A stretch of 64,000 nucleotides of DNA from Astrocystis sublimbata (taxonomy: Eukaryota > Ascomycota > Sordariomycetes > Xylariales > Xylariaceae). A program made the translations under genes and the position numbers. The DNA lies in assembly GCA_022453515.1 (NCBI GenBank), contig JAJNNY010000050.1:62001-126000 (forward strand), written 5' to 3'. The notes beneath the pieces were generated by a model, which saw only the letters and a list, made by a program, of their open reading frames with translations, made no database searches and had not been told where the DNA came from. Shown piece by piece: positions 11,133-25,000 of this stretch (position 1 is the stretch's first letter; each line of letters begins with the position of its first letter).

Positions 11133-12264
11133 CTTGATTATTATTACGCGGTGATGGCCGGTAGGTGAGCTGTGGTGGTTAGTAGAGAGGAGTGGTCGTG
11201 GTCGAGCTGGAGGACCAGAGGGTTTGCAAGAGGTAAAATTGCAGCAGCAGGTGGACGGTGAGACGTGGATACCCCCCCTCCGCAGGCGATTGATTGCTTA
11301 GTGTGGTGATGTGCTGATGCCGTGTGGTGCTCTTGCCTAGCGTGTGCAATTTTGGCACCGGCTTTTGTCCGGCTAAGCGAGTTTGCCCTCCCAACTTTGT
11401 GCCTCTTATCGCCCAGCGAGGTAGGGTCACCTGACCTTATCTCCCCTCCAATGAGCTCCACTACCCGGCCACCATGTACCCACACTGACCCCAAAGCCAC
11501 AACCACCAGCCATACCCTTCACTCACCTGCGTGCTCGAGACAAATTAATCAGAATGACTTCTCATGAGTCGGTCTCAATCATTTCAACTCATCAATCAAT
11601 AGGAGACAACAACGTCCTCCGGTATTGAAATTCTAGCAACTACATTTATATATATAACTTAAAAAGTGCCGGACTTCTGTAAGAATGAGCCGCTGCAACT
11701 GCAATTGACCTGTAATTACTACCTGCGAAAGCAGTTCGAGTGTTGTAATACTGTCCATATCTATTAGCTATATCTACTATGCACATGCATTCAACCAAGG
11801 TTACTGCTGACATCAAAACGCGTCGAGTAACATGAGATGTTCTGCTCCAACGTTCAGATTTACTTCAACGATTTCAGATGAGACTCCACCTGATCCAACG
11901 TCGCCTTATTCAATCGTGCACTCTCACCTACCTAGGTACCTACCTACCTAATGACCCTACCTACTACCACCAGTCTTCATCTCACTTCAGGCCATTACCA
12001 ATTATCATCATCGCATCTACTCATTATTCCCGGCTATGTGATATTTGGAAAGTCAAGACAGTGGTGTAGCTTCCAACTTGAGTTGACCATATCATATCAA
12101 TTGAGTTCATTTATTTATTTTTTCATTTCCCTATTCACCACTCGGATCCTATTCCACTTTTACCTTTACCTTTACCATAACACATCACTAAAAACGTCAC
12201 TCATACTCATATCTACTTTTTCGTATCCACCCCCCCCCCATATCTCTTCCCTTTCCCTCACCCC
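11133..12264. other. Intergenic region, promoter side of RPL19 and 3' side of GCN1
   Basis: No gene is supported. It includes the RPL19 upstream region, a CCTACCTAGGTACCTACCTACC microsatellite-like stretch near 11930-11950, and pyrimidine-rich sequence running into the GCN1 3' UTR (C runs at 12228-12292). Confidence 0.5.
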
Positions 12265-15200
12265 CTACTCCCCAAAAACCCCCCCATCAGCCCCCTCAGG
12301 GTGACCAACGCCCCAAACCTCCCTCTCATCCTCGACCTCATCACTACTCAATCCGAGCGCATGACCCCCCTTGCCACCCTCAGCCTCCCTCCTCTCCCTA
12401 GCCTGCGCGCCCAGTCTCACCGCAACCCGTTTAAAATAATCCCCCATACTCCTCTTCTGCATTGCAGACAACTCCTCTCCCCCAATTTCTCCCCCAACAT
12501 ACCTTTCAAAAACCGCCCCCTCCTCCTCAACAACCCCAAAGATCTCGACAAACGCAGCCTCAGCCGCCAACTTAACCGGAATAACCGGATCTCTCACAGA
12601 CGCAAAGACGGGCGGCGCGAGCACCGACAAATGCGGGCGTACCAAGTCCATATGGGCTCTGGACACCGTCCTCACGACAACAAGCGCCAAGCGACGGGAA
12701 TCAGACGGGTTTCCCGGCCCGATAAGTCCGGCGAGTGTCGCGAACAAAGGCTTGGTGTTTTCGAAGGTCTTAACTGAGGATTCCGTGAGGAGGAACTTGC
12801 CGGTTGCGAGGATCGTTTGGTCCGCTATGAAGAGCTGTGTGAGAGTAAGAGAACGTTGTTAGTAAAGTAAAGACATAAATGTATAATAAGTACAAAGGAA
12901 TAAGAAATGACAGATAGAAAGAAAAACTCACATTCTTACTCCCCATCCCCGCACAAAGCAAATCCACCAAATCCGCACCAACGGGACTCTCCAGCAGCAC
13001 CCCCGGCGCCTCGACCAGCACGGCATTAAGCGCCAGCACACTCGCATTCGTCGCATGGCCGGGCGCGACCCGATTCCGTATCAACCCACCCGCGACCTCA
13101 GCCGGCACATTCCTCACCAGCGCCCCCAGGAGCTTCGCGTACGTGACCGCCATATTGGTGTCTTTGGTAGAACTGTCCGTCTCGGCATCAATGAGGCCGA
13201 GGACCGCCGTGCGCGAAGTTTCGCCCATGTTGCCGCCCGCTTTACTAAGCACCTCGTATAGCGCCTTGAGCATCGCCGCCCGGACGCCCGCGTCGGAAGT
13301 CTTGGATCCCGTCACCAGCTCCGCGATGAGTGGGTCGACGCGCGGCGTGAACTTGATCAGTGTCCCAAGCGCCTTGGCAGCGCGCGATCTCAGCGTCTCG
13401 CTCGTCGTGTCTGCGAGGGATCGGGCGAATGTTCTCTGTAGCTGGGGCAAGAACGGCTTCAGGGCTGTAGGCATCTTCTCGAGGAGGTTGTTGAGGGTAA
13501 GCAGGATGGCGGACTTGACTTCTGTAGAACGCTCCGAGACGACACGGATCAGCGGACCCGTGATTTGCGTCACGAAAGGCTTGAGGGCATTCTCGCTCGT
13601 GCGGTCGACGATGTCCGATATTGCTAGCGCGGCGCTGGTCCGCTGGTCGGGTGTGCCGTTCATGAGACCTTGCAGGAATATGGGCAGGATGGCATTGATA
13701 CCCTTTGGTAGCTCGAAGCCGGCGAGGTTGGCGCCTGCGACCCCGACTAGTTGTAGCGATGCACGGGTAGAAGGTACCAAGGCTTCCATCTCTTCCTTCT
13801 TCAGCTTCTTGGTGAATTCGCTGAGCGCGGCCCAGGCGGCCTTCACTACGCCTTGATCCCGGTCGTCGAACGAGATGAGCAATGCACGGATGATATCCTG
13901 GTTGTAGCGAGAGTAGTCGACGTCGGATTCGGAGAAGAAGTTGGCTAGACGCGACGCTGTGATGGCACGTTTGCGATGGTCGTCGCTCTTCATGAGCTGT
14001 AGTAGCACGTTCATGACCGTGTTTAGGCTGTCATACTCGTCGATAGATTGTATAACAGTGTCTAACGACTCTTCGAGCTCGGCACCTAGCTCTTCATCCT
14101 TGGATTGTATGATGTTGTCCATGAGCGAATTGATGATATTGGGCAACCGTCGGTTCATGGCGGGCCCAGCCACACGAGACAGGGATGCCAAAGCCTTTGC
14201 GTTGAATGACGAAATAGGGGGCGCGATCAGCGTAGGAATGAGGTTAGGGAGAATGATGTTCGATCTGCTTGACTCGGTGAGGAGTGTGAGCAGGGCAGAC
14301 AGAGCATTATCGGCTTCTTCCTCTGAACGGAGGAGATTCAGCAGGTATGGGAGAACTTGGTCAACGGCTCGTTTGCCGATAATCTGTTGTAGCGAATCGA
14401 ATGCTTCGGCGGCGGCCTCTCTGACGCCCTCGTCAAAGTCGGTGAGAGCGGTCCGTACGACAGAAATGAGTGTCTTCTCATGATCTTGTAGAGCCTCATC
14501 AGAAGCAGAGGCGATAAGCTCCTTCAGTGCCAGACATATACCCTGTTTGGCGTTTGTGTCGGTGGACGTCTCAAGACTTTCTTCTAGTGTAGGTAGAAGC
14601 GACGACAGAACACCATCACCGGCCCTTCGTATGAGTTCGCCCAAGGCATTGCTGGCAATCACCTTGTGTTCCATGTTCGAGCTACCGAGACGACGAATAA
14701 TCAGTTGTGTCAAGGTAGGTGTAAGTTCCTTCAGAATTCGAGGCGTTGCCACCAGAGCCTTCCAGACGCCGATAGCAGCGGTTCGAACGGCGCCGGCAGT
14801 GTCGCACCGACAGATGTAGAGTGCAGATAAGATCTTGTTTCGCTTCTCCACACCAAGCGCATCGCGAAGAGATGCGCCTGCTTCTCTGGCCTTCTCCTCT
14901 TCATCCTCGGCATCCGCGTTACCGGTAATACCAGTGAGGTTGAACAGAAGGTCACCAACAAGCTCGACAGAGCTGAGACGAATCCTATAGCTGTCATCTG
15001 CCAGACCTCGTTCGAGCTCTGGTAGCAGCAGGTCCACAGCACGGGTGGCGAAGTTCTTAACAAGAAGACGACCAGCTCGCAGAGCAGTGTCACGAATTGA
15101 GTCAATTTCGTCAGTAAGCCCGGCAAGAATAGGAGGAATAATCTTGCCCAGGTAGTTTGCGAAGCTGTTACCAAAGCAAACCGGTAGGAAGACGAAGAGA

Positions 15201-18200
15201 GACATGAAGCCTTCCCGCACCACGGCCTTGGTAGACTCCACGTTTTGGAGAATGGTAGGCAGGATCTCTTCCAACCTTGTAGTGCCCAGACCAGCAAGGA
15301 CTTCGCTGAGAGCTTGCGCTGACCCAAGACGGTCGCCGGCACCTGTGTCTGACTTGAGTGTCTGCATGAGGCTGGGGATGAGATCGGGCAAGGCATCCTC
15401 GCCGAGTTTCTCCACGAGAGATCCGAGAGCGCGTGAAGCAGTTGCTCGTGTGGTTGGCACCGGGTCGACAGCTGCCACCTTCAGCCCGGAAACAAGAACA
15501 GGCAGATGAGAGATAAGATCCTTCCGCTCTGTGAGATGGGCTAGACTGCCTATGACCTGCGAAGCCTTGCGCTTGGTTTGGGACCGATCGCCCAAGCCTC
15601 GTTGCAGAATCCTCGTCACTAGTGCCAACGAAGGCGCGTCCAGGTAATGGACAAACTGTACCTTGATGAGTGAGTCTAATGCGATATCGGTGTATTTTGT
15701 CGGATCACTTAGAGCCTTGAGTAGGATGTCGACTAGACTCCTTACTTCAGGATTCTCAATGACATCGCCGAACCGTTTCAAGCTCTTGTTGCCAGCTGCT
15801 CGTACTTCTTTGTGCGTATCGTTGAGAGCGCCGGTGAGAGGTGGTATAATGTCAGGCAGGCTTTGTGCTAGCTGCTGAGGATCCAGGTAGGCCATGGCAC
15901 CAAGTAGCTCGCACGCTCCACGCTTACTGCGCCACTGGTCATCGTCGAGACCGTTGAGCAAAGTGGGCAAGATTTGCTTGACACCATAGGAGCTCAACTT
16001 GGCGAAGCTTGATTTAGCCGCTGCGAGGCATGCATCTCGCACATCCGCATTGCTATCGCCGAAACCAGCCAAAAGTTGAGGCACGATCTGAATCACATAG
16101 GGCTCAAATAGGCGCCCCAAGTAAGCCGGCAGAAGCTCGAAGGCGATGAACGCGCCCTCTCGCTGCTGCGATTCTTGCTTGTTCTCCGTGGCACCCTTGA
16201 GTGACATGAGAATACGGTATTCGCGGAGTACAGAAATACCACGTCCGCGAATCAATCCTGCCAATCCGTAGGCAGCGCCACGCTTGGCAGCGTAGTTCTT
16301 GGATCTCAGCAATGTCTCCATCATCTGATCAAAGTACTTGGACGTCTTATCGCTGCAAGTGCGTACCAGAGGGGGAAGGCACTCAGCCACTGCATACTGC
16401 ACAGTTTCAGAGGGGGTGCTCAAAGTGGTAAGCAGCCTCTCCAGTACGCCTGGAATCTTGGCATCACCGGCCTTCAAGTGGCGGGCAAGAGCACCATAAA
16501 TGATAATAACGGCTTCATTGACACGGTCGGCAGCTTCTGATCCCTTGTCAGGTTCTGAAAGCGTACGCTCAAAAGTCTTCATCAACTTGTCCACCAGAGC
16601 CTTGCCGTGTAAGGCGACTGCTGTGAGAGCAGCCTCGAGCATTTCACTGCGCACCGCGTCTTTCTGGTCACCAAGTGGACCGCCCTCGATAAGGTAGTTC
16701 AAGAAATCGTCAATTTGTGCTTTATCCAAGTAGGAAGCAAGCTCCTTGAAAGCACAGGCTATACCGTGACGACCTTCCCACGGATCAGCGAGGTCAGCTT
16801 TTCTGGGCATGCCGTATTCGTCTAGTTGGGGCACGCGGGGTTTGGCGAGCTCGGCGTATGATGTACGCAGACGCTGCAATGTATCGTCAATGATGGATGG
16901 GAATGATTGACATGTCTCAGCCAGAGCCCTGGACGCTGCTCTCCTCAGCTGTGCATCTTTGCTCTCGAGGTAAGGAAGCAGCTTGACAGCCACTTCTTCG
17001 GTGGGTTCAAAACCACTCTCTTCCCAGATCTCTTGTCCAACTTCCTGATTTTCTTCGACGTCATCGTGGCAGGCAATCCAGAGCTCTTCAGAAAATTCAG
17101 CATCGCTTAGATCGATCTCAGCACTGATGGCTTGTAGCACAGTCTCTCGAACGGTCGATTGGGCTACAATGGCTCCACGGCAAAGGACTGCGATCTCAGG
17201 GGCTCTGATGTTGGGAGCCACGCAGCGGACTATGTCTAGGAAGCAGTCTTTTAGAATCTTATAATGCTGATTGTAGCGCTGCATGGACGAGATGAGGACG
17301 GTCATCAGCTCATCGCGGGGAAGGTTTTCGTCGGCGAAGACTAGAGTGTGGAAAGTGAGAAATTCGATAGCAAGGACAAGCTGCGTGTCTCTTTCGTCAG
17401 CAGCTTCTCCGACGCCACCATTTCGTAGGACGGCGAATATCAATGGCAGCATGTACATAACGGACACGGCATCAAATGGTCGCTGTTCACCAGCAAAACG
17501 GAGTCGGTAGAGCACCCTGGTTAGCAGCTCTTCGAGATTCTCCTCCATCATATTGTCAGGCAAAGATGTGACGTCCACAGTGCGGAGGGTGGCCACGCCA
17601 ACGAAGGGCCGAATGGCACCCAACCGAGATGTCACCTTGTCGGAGCCAGAGAGGTAGGCCGTCGGAGCAGATTTCCCTACAATAAGACATGCACCAGCCT
17701 CCATGGCTTCTAGGAGAGTAGTGATGCAGGGACCGAGCCAGAGACCTGCGTCTGTAGGTGGGCCAGATATCAGGCTTTGAATAACACCAATACCGCGCAT
17801 GAGTTGGGCTTCCAACTGTTGGACGGAGTGTCGGATTTCGGCTTCTTTCTTAAGCTGGGCATTAACCTTGGATTGCTCGTCCGCAGTCAGCTTCTTCTGG
17901 AGTCCTTTCTTCTGCGCTAGTTGAGCTCGGAGCTCTTCCTCCCATTTTAGTGTGTCATAGTCTTTGGTGTTTTTGTTGGGTATGGTTTGAGATTTCTTGG
18001 CAAGCACATCTACAAAAGCAGTTCCTTCGGGCGTTCTGAAAATGGCCGCTTCTATAGGTCCTACTTTCTCGAATTCGGTTCTTGATAGATCAGCTCGTAT
18101 CAAATCGATCAGGCGGGGCAGCATGACTTCCGGCGCCACGAAGGCCAGGTCGGCGGCCGCCGTGTAAGCTGCGCTTTTGATCGCATTCGACTATATCCAT

Positions 18201-20543
18201 GGTTAGTATCATTAAAATCGAGGTTGGAAAGAAAGTGTCGACTTGCCTTTTGATCGAATTGGGTTTTCCCGACTAATTGATCGATCAGGTCCTGTGTGTA
18301 CTTGCGGACCAGAGCACCAGGATCAACACCGACTTTGAGACAGAGGTCGATCCAACTACACCGGGGTGCCAACTCTTTGCGGGCTATTATGAGGAGCGCA
18401 CACATTTGGCGTTCGATAAGATCTTGATCACGAGATTGGCCTGCCTCCGCCAATTCTTCGTCGCTTAAAACGATGGACCGCACAACAAGATGTAAATATG
18501 AAATTTCAAACTTGGCGCTGGCCGCAATGCTGTCTTTATCAGCTTTGTCTGAGCATTCCACCCATTGCCAAAGCCCACTAATTATGGCTGTCGACACGAA
18601 GGCGGGATCGCGTGCATAGAGTTTCGTGATGGCCTCGCATGTAATCTTGCGCATTCGGGAGGGTATGGTTGTGGATGACACGAGATAAATGAAGGCTTGT
18701 GCCCAGGTCGCTTGCGTTGTCTCAGGAGCGTCAGATACAGCAGGATACAATGCTTGAAGCGACCTAAGTAGCCATGTGCAGTCGTCGTTAGTCGTTAGAC
18801 GGCCGTACACACGATGATTTAGCAGAAATGCCGATTTTGGATCCACGGAGAGAGACTCTTTCACGACGTTCGCCTTCTTTAGCTTGGTTTGCACAGCCGC
18901 ATTTTCTACTTTGGACAGAACAGAATTGGAGAGTGCAGCAAGGACATAGGCGCCGGTGACGAGGCCGCTCTGCGCCGCGGCGGCCGGGTTTTTGATGACC
19001 TCCGCCCAGTTGTCGAGCAGGGGTGATGCGACGGCCTCGGCAAACTTGGTCGCAGAGGCAGATAGTGGCGTTTCGGTATCGGGTATCGAGAGTAGGACGT
19101 CACCACATCGAAGAAGCCATAGCCGGCGGGCCGGAATCTTCTTGTCGGCCAAGCCCTTGACGAAGGCATCAACAACAGGTTTCGGCACTTCGGCGTCTTC
19201 CTCAATAAGACGGATGGAAGCTCGACCCAAGACGGATAAAATGGCCCCCAGAGCGGCTTCATTTCCCTCCTTGGCTGCTACCGGGGCGAGACTCGTAGCT
19301 ACCTTTGTTGCATCGGCGCTCGAGAGGGACAGAACCTGAAGCATGTTGGCATGTAGTACGCGCTGGTCGGCTGATGCGAGTTTCCCAGATTTTAGAGGGC
19401 CGACAACCTCGTCGGCGATATGAGTTATGGCTTTGGGGTCACTGGTGCGAGCTGCGGCCTGCTGGAAAGCTACCAATACGCTCTCGCGAATGGTAGGGTT
19501 GCTGGATTTGACATTGGAAAGCAAAGGTTTCAGCAAGTGGGCATCAAGAACATTGGAGAGGTCGAAGCCGTCCCGAGGAAGCAAAGTGAGTAGGTTAACT
19601 AATATGCCGAGGACAACCTCGGGCGCACGCAGGAGGCCCTTCTCAACGGGTGGTATGACGTCCTTCTCTAGATCTCCGAGGGTGACAAAGTCGGAAAAGA
19701 AGTCGCGCAAGCCGGTGACGAGATGTGGGGGAATGGGGGTACGAGAGCCTACGATCTCCCTGGTGAAGAAGGCGTAGTAACTGGGCTTCTGAGCGGCCAG
19801 GATGGCCTTGGCCTGGTCATGACGGGAGCAGACACCGGCAACGACGCCGAGCATGGCAGCATTGCGGGCGGTGGGCTGGGCTCCCTTGGCGGTCAGGGCC
19901 TCAGTTGTGTGCTGTACGGCCTTCTCCCTGAATCCGTCGTGCCAGAAGGCGGCGCGCAAGCCACGGCGGGTGATGACGAGGGCGGAGTGGCCGACGGAGG
20001 GCCGGGTGGTGGGCTGGAGACATGTCTCGAGGGCGGCGGCGTTGGCGTGGATGACTTCGAGGCCGAGAGCATCCCACAAAGGTGTGTTGGCGAAGGCGCG
20101 CAAGAGGATGGCGCACCATTCGACCAGGACGAAGGCGTTGGCGGGGGCAATGGTAAGCTTTTGGGCCTCTTTGCGAACGACGGCGACGAAAGGTGTGAGG
20201 ATCTTGGGGTCGGGAGTGGTGGTGAGGATGGAAGTGAGGCAGGACTGGACGGCTCGTCTCGAGGGTCTGTCGGCGTAGAAGTTGTGGGTGTCGAAGAGGA
20301 GGCGGAGGATGCCGAGGGTAGCTTGCGCATCGAGAGCTGTCGGCGACGTTTTAGTCGTTTGAATACAGAAATCAAATCATACGTGGTGATGGGGGGGGAT
20401 GGGTTGAGCTTACAACCGCTCTTCAGCTTCTCGTCAATGGTGCGCAGACTGGCGGTCCTCGTGGCGGTGGAGGAGGAGAACAAAGCTGCTCGGGTCGAGG
20501 CATAGTCGAGGCCGGACGACGAGTCGGACGAGGCGTCGGTCAT
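12265..20543 (-). CDS. GCN1: Translational activator GCN1 (HEAT-repeat ribosome-associated activator of GCN2 kinase)
   Basis: A cytosolic scaffold that binds stalled or colliding ribosomes and activates the eIF2-alpha kinase GCN2 in the general amino-acid control response. Four exons: 20414-20543, 18247-20336, 12932-18190 and 12265-12834, giving 2682 aa, close to the 2672 aa of the yeast protein. HEAT repeats run almost throughout. The eEF3-like centre is recognisable (PSETVQYAVAECLPPLV, KRGAAYGLAGLIRG, DDQWRSKRGACELLGAM), followed by the GCN2-binding half. Introns are 77, 56 and 97 bp. The second (18191-18246) starts with GC (AAG|GCAAGT) and ends ATAG with a TACTAAC branch site, so it is a GC-AG intron. 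All phases agree. The divergent neighbour starting at 22001 is a DHX29-like helicase, also a translation factor. Confidence 0.96.
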
Positions 20544-22000
20544 TGTGGCAGGCGGAGTGGACGCGGAGGGTGTGTGGACATGATAAGAGGGGGAGGAAAA
20601 GATAAATTGGAGTTCTATACCATCTACCTCTACCACCTAGAACTGAAGACGAAACAACATGGGAATGCCCGTAACCGAATGCGCATACACCACGCTCTAT
20701 ACCACGACTACAGGTTGGAGGTTTGGATGTAGAAGGCTAAAGTGGGAACACTCTAGAATGATTCAGTCTGATGCTATTGTGCCAAGCCTTGAGTAGAAAG
20801 GTACCGGTACCGTGCCCACTCCGAAACTTTGCAGGGGTTTCCCAACTAGCCCCTGCCTTTTAAATGTACAAGATACAAGCCAGTCCAAACAGCAGAGCTG
20901 GGGTCAAGCTACGAACAATTTCAGTGTAACTTATACAAGGCGTTGGGTCACATGAAGTCTTGGGCTAAAGTCGGTCTACCTGTTGAGGTAAGGTCAGCTT
21001 CTAGTCTCACTACTCTCGACAGCCATCATCTCTAAATTCCTGGATTTCTAATTTTTTGAGAAGCAAGCCACGCTCTGCATGGCGCATGGCGGTGGGATAA
21101 GGGAAAAGAGAAAATGTGCGATCAGAGATGCACCCCGCCTTTTTTTGATTGGGCTGCTAGCTCCGGCAGCCCCTCGAAGCCCCTCCAGCTCAGAAAAGGG
21201 AAGCAACAACCCCGCCAACAATGACGATCTTGGCCCTGAGTCTTGGTCCCCCTCTGTCGGTCCCCTTACCTTAGCTTCGGTACCTAGCACATCATCAAGC
21301 TTGCAACCTTAAACAAAACTTACCCGTCTCTTCTAACCTGCCCGTGCCCTTCTCGAATCACCCTGCACGTGCACGTGCGAGGCATACATCTTTTAGATAA
21401 ATGCACCTTTTAAACCGTTAGATCTTTGAGCATCAACAGAAAAGGTAGCGACTTGCTGGAATCCCGCCAAAACTGTCATCGTCTGCATCCCATCCCTCCA
21501 TCTCTGAATTGCAACTCCTTCTCCCCATTCACGTCTGACGTGCATATGTAGCTGCAATCGAGACTGAACCTGTTCGCCTTCAACATCGATATACGCACGA
21601 GATCAACGACTGAATTTCGCTGGCACTCGCGCTCACAGCGAATCCAAATGCCTGCTGCCCAGATATTCGCATTTCCCTTACCCGACCACCACACCCGTGC
21701 TGGATGACAACCTTTCAGCATTGGCGATTCGTTTGACTTTATCTACTAGGACACTGCTTCTCCAGAGCTGCCGTCTGAGAGGAACACGAGCTTCGTCCTT
21801 GTGCCGTTGTACCTAACTCTTATTGTTATCCGCTTCGCCTCTTCCTTCTCATCTTTCTGTGCACTCTTCGCATAGGCTGTGCTATTCCCCTTCTTTGCAT
21901 ATAACTATTATTACCTGAAATCCCCATTCTAGAGCTTGATCCCACATCAATACCCATACCTCGCCCGTGCTGTTCAGCCCCTTCTGGCTGGTGTGCAGAT
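20544..22000. other. Divergent intergenic region between GCN1 and the DEAH helicase gene
   Basis: About 1.46 kb with no supported gene. It carries the promoters of both flanking genes, including the paired CACGTG at 21366-21377. The 600 bp before 22001 is probably the helicase leader. Confidence 0.5.
21366..21377. promoter_or_regulatory. Two abutting CACGTG E-box palindromes
   Basis: The sequence CACGTGCACGTG is two perfect 6-bp palindromes with no gap, about 630 bp upstream of the helicase ATG and 820 bp from the GCN1 ATG. CACGTG is the core bound by fungal bHLH proteins of the Cbf1/Pho4/USF type. Occupancy is inference. Confidence 0.4.
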
Positions 22001-25000
22001 ATGGGTCCCAAGAAGAAGAAGTCCAAGCCGGCCGCGAACCCAGCTCGAGGGTTTGCCACCACCTCCGTTGCCTCCAAGCCTCGCCTCGAATCCGCTACCC
22101 CCTCCCAGACACCACCCAACGGCCCTGCTGCCGCTGGCTCGGTGCCTGCCTTGGTCAAGACCGACGGCGCCCCACCACCTTCGACTGCGCAATCGAACGA
22201 TGCCCCTGCCGCTCCCTCTCAGGCAGTGCCCTCGCTTACCCCCGAAGAGTACGAGAAGCAATTGGAAGAATCTGAGCTGCAATTGCTGGTGGAGAAACAT
22301 GCGCAGAAGGTCAGGCGAGATGCCGCTCGCCAGAAGACCCGCCTCGATACCGACCGCCGACTCTTGCGCGGACAGGCCGAGCCTCTGAACACCCGCAAAT
22401 GGCTGCCCCAGGAGCTCATGGACCAGGTTCTCGACCTCATCCAGGCCGAATCCCGCTTTGCTGCCTCCTCTCTCGCTTCCGAGCGCTTGCCCACCGACAA
22501 GACACCATCTGAGGAAGATCTGACTATGAGGCTGTGGACCTTGCAGCAGACCCTGGCCAGCTTGCCATTTCCTCCCGACAAGATTGACGCCGTCTTGCAG
22601 TACGTCTTGGATATCACCCCAAGTGTGTCTAGTGCAAATAGAGACTACATCTGGGGGCTGGAGGAGGCTTTAGACTGGCTTGCTAGATCCTGTAGCCGAG
22701 ATGAGCTGCGTGAATACGACTACAGGGGCGGCAAGCCAGTCAAATCTCAGCCCGGTAGGCCTATCTCGGTTTTGTCAAGTCGAATACAGAACTGATTCCT
22801 CTGCCTAGATACCCCGTTTGACTCGCCTCTGCCCTCTGGCGCCAACACGCCCAATGGTGCAGCAGGGAAGCACGGGAATACCAAAAATAACTTATCTCAT
22901 CTGCAGCCATCGCGTGCCGGAACCCCAAAGAAGCAGCTGGTAAAATGCGACGAAGAATTTGAGCCCGATGATTTGATCCCTGCTTATCTCGAAACCATGG
23001 AGAAGCTTTTTTGGATTCAACGGCCGAGACAGGGCGCCAAGAAGCCGAATGGCGCCAAAGGACGGCCCGTGCCGTCTCCCAAAACACCAACCTCCGATGT
23101 CGACGACATGGAAGAGGCCAAGTCACTGGCCAGGGTCGACCGAATCGAGCGAGACCCATTGTTCGATAAGCCCCAAGCCGAGTACCTATGGTACAATCGT
23201 AAGAATGATCTTGAGAAGGAGTACGCGGCCAAAGCAAGAAAAGCCGAGCAAGAGAGAGAACAAGAGGAAGAGCAGAAAAGGGAGCAGGAAGCCAAAGCAG
23301 ACGATCAAAATCAACCCGATGAGTCTGATGAGGACGACGAGATTGCAAAGGAGGCCAAGCGCATGGCAGCCGAGATTCTTCAGGAGGACAGTGGCGAGGA
23401 CGACGCCTTGGCAGATCTTTTTGCCAATCTCCCTGTACAAGAAACAGACGCCAAGGGCAAGACAAGCACTGTCGTCAACGGAGCTGATGGCGTCAAGGTC
23501 ACCATACGAGACTTTGGGAAGTTGTCGGGCGTGAACCCCATGAGAGCACTAGAAGAGGCTTGCCGATCAAGGTATACAGTCGTGTCACACAGCAATACAT
23601 TGCCATACTTACTAGTTTCGCAGAGATTCAGGTGTGAAGATCACATACAGTCTCGTATCTGAAAGCCCGTTTTCCAACCGCCACATGGTAGCCATACACT
23701 GGTCCAAGTCGCAAGACTCGATCCCCACCACAGAAATTACAGGCATCGAGCAGGCCGTATTTCGACAATACCTCTCCTTCAAGATGGCTACCGTCTCGAC
23801 ACCGGATGTCAAACAGTCCGAAGCCTATGTCGCCACTGTAGCCATGTTCGCCATTTTCGGTTCCACGAAGGAGGAGAAACTGTACCTGCGCTTGCCTGCC
23901 GTGTGGAGGGAGCTTTGGACCGAGCTTGCTGAAGAGCGGAAGGAACATGCGGATGCTGTTGATAGGGTGGCGATTAAAGAACTTCGCAACATCATACGCC
24001 AGAAACAAGACCAGGAGCTCGAAGATGGTGTTCTACTGCAAGGTGCATTTCGCGGGCGCGGAGCTCAGCGCGCCAATAAAGACGGCAGCGAGGAGTCGAG
24101 CATCGACCGATCCGGTACCCATGCGTACGGGCCTGAGTACTACCAGCAGATCTGGTACAACAAAGCTAGCACCCCTCGCTTCCAGGCCATGCTAGTAAGC
24201 TGAAAACTCACCCATGCTATTAATCGATGAACCGCAGTCTGACACGGAATTGTAGCAATCACGAATGCAACTGCCAATGTGGCAGTTCAGACAGCAAGTG
24301 TTGGAGACTGTGGAACGGGAGCAAGTGGTCATTGTCTGCGGAGAGACTGGATGGTACGTGGATTTTCTGTCAAAACGTCGATACATAACTGACAAGAAGG
24401 TGATAAAGCGGCAAGAGTACTCAAGTTCCGTCGTTCTTGTTGGAGCATCAGTTATCCATGGGCCGACCATGCAAGATCTACTGTACGGAACCTCGGCGTA
24501 TCTCTGCCATCTCACTAGCTCGTCGTGTAAGCGAAGAGCTCGGTGAAGGCAAAGGGGATATCGGTACTTCGCGATCTCTCGTAGGCTACTCGATCCGCCT
24601 CGAGTCCAATACAGCCAAGGAAACGCGGCTGGTATATGCGACAACAGGTATCGTTATGCGCATGTTGGAGGGATCCAACGAGCTTCGGGAGATTACCCAC
24701 CTTGTTCTCGATGAAGTTCACGAGCGCACGATAGACTCCGACTTTCTCTTGATTGTCTTGAAGAATCTGCTCGAGAAAAGGAAGGATCTCAAGGTGGTTC
24801 TCATGTCGGCGACTGTCGATGCCGAGAAATTCTCCAACTACTTGGGGCGCGCGCCGGTTTTGAATGTTCCGGGTCGAACATTCCCTGTACAGGTCAAATA
24901 CCTCGAAGACGCCATTGAAGCCACTGGGTATACGCTAGACCAAGGAGGTCAGCAAAAGATGACAGACCTCGACGACGACCCCATCGAAGATGAGAACGAT

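Noticed and set aside
19723..20505. Long open frame on + opposite the GCN1 5' exons
   Set aside because: Gly/Glu-rich antisense shadow of a well-supported GCN1 exon; no domain or splice logic.
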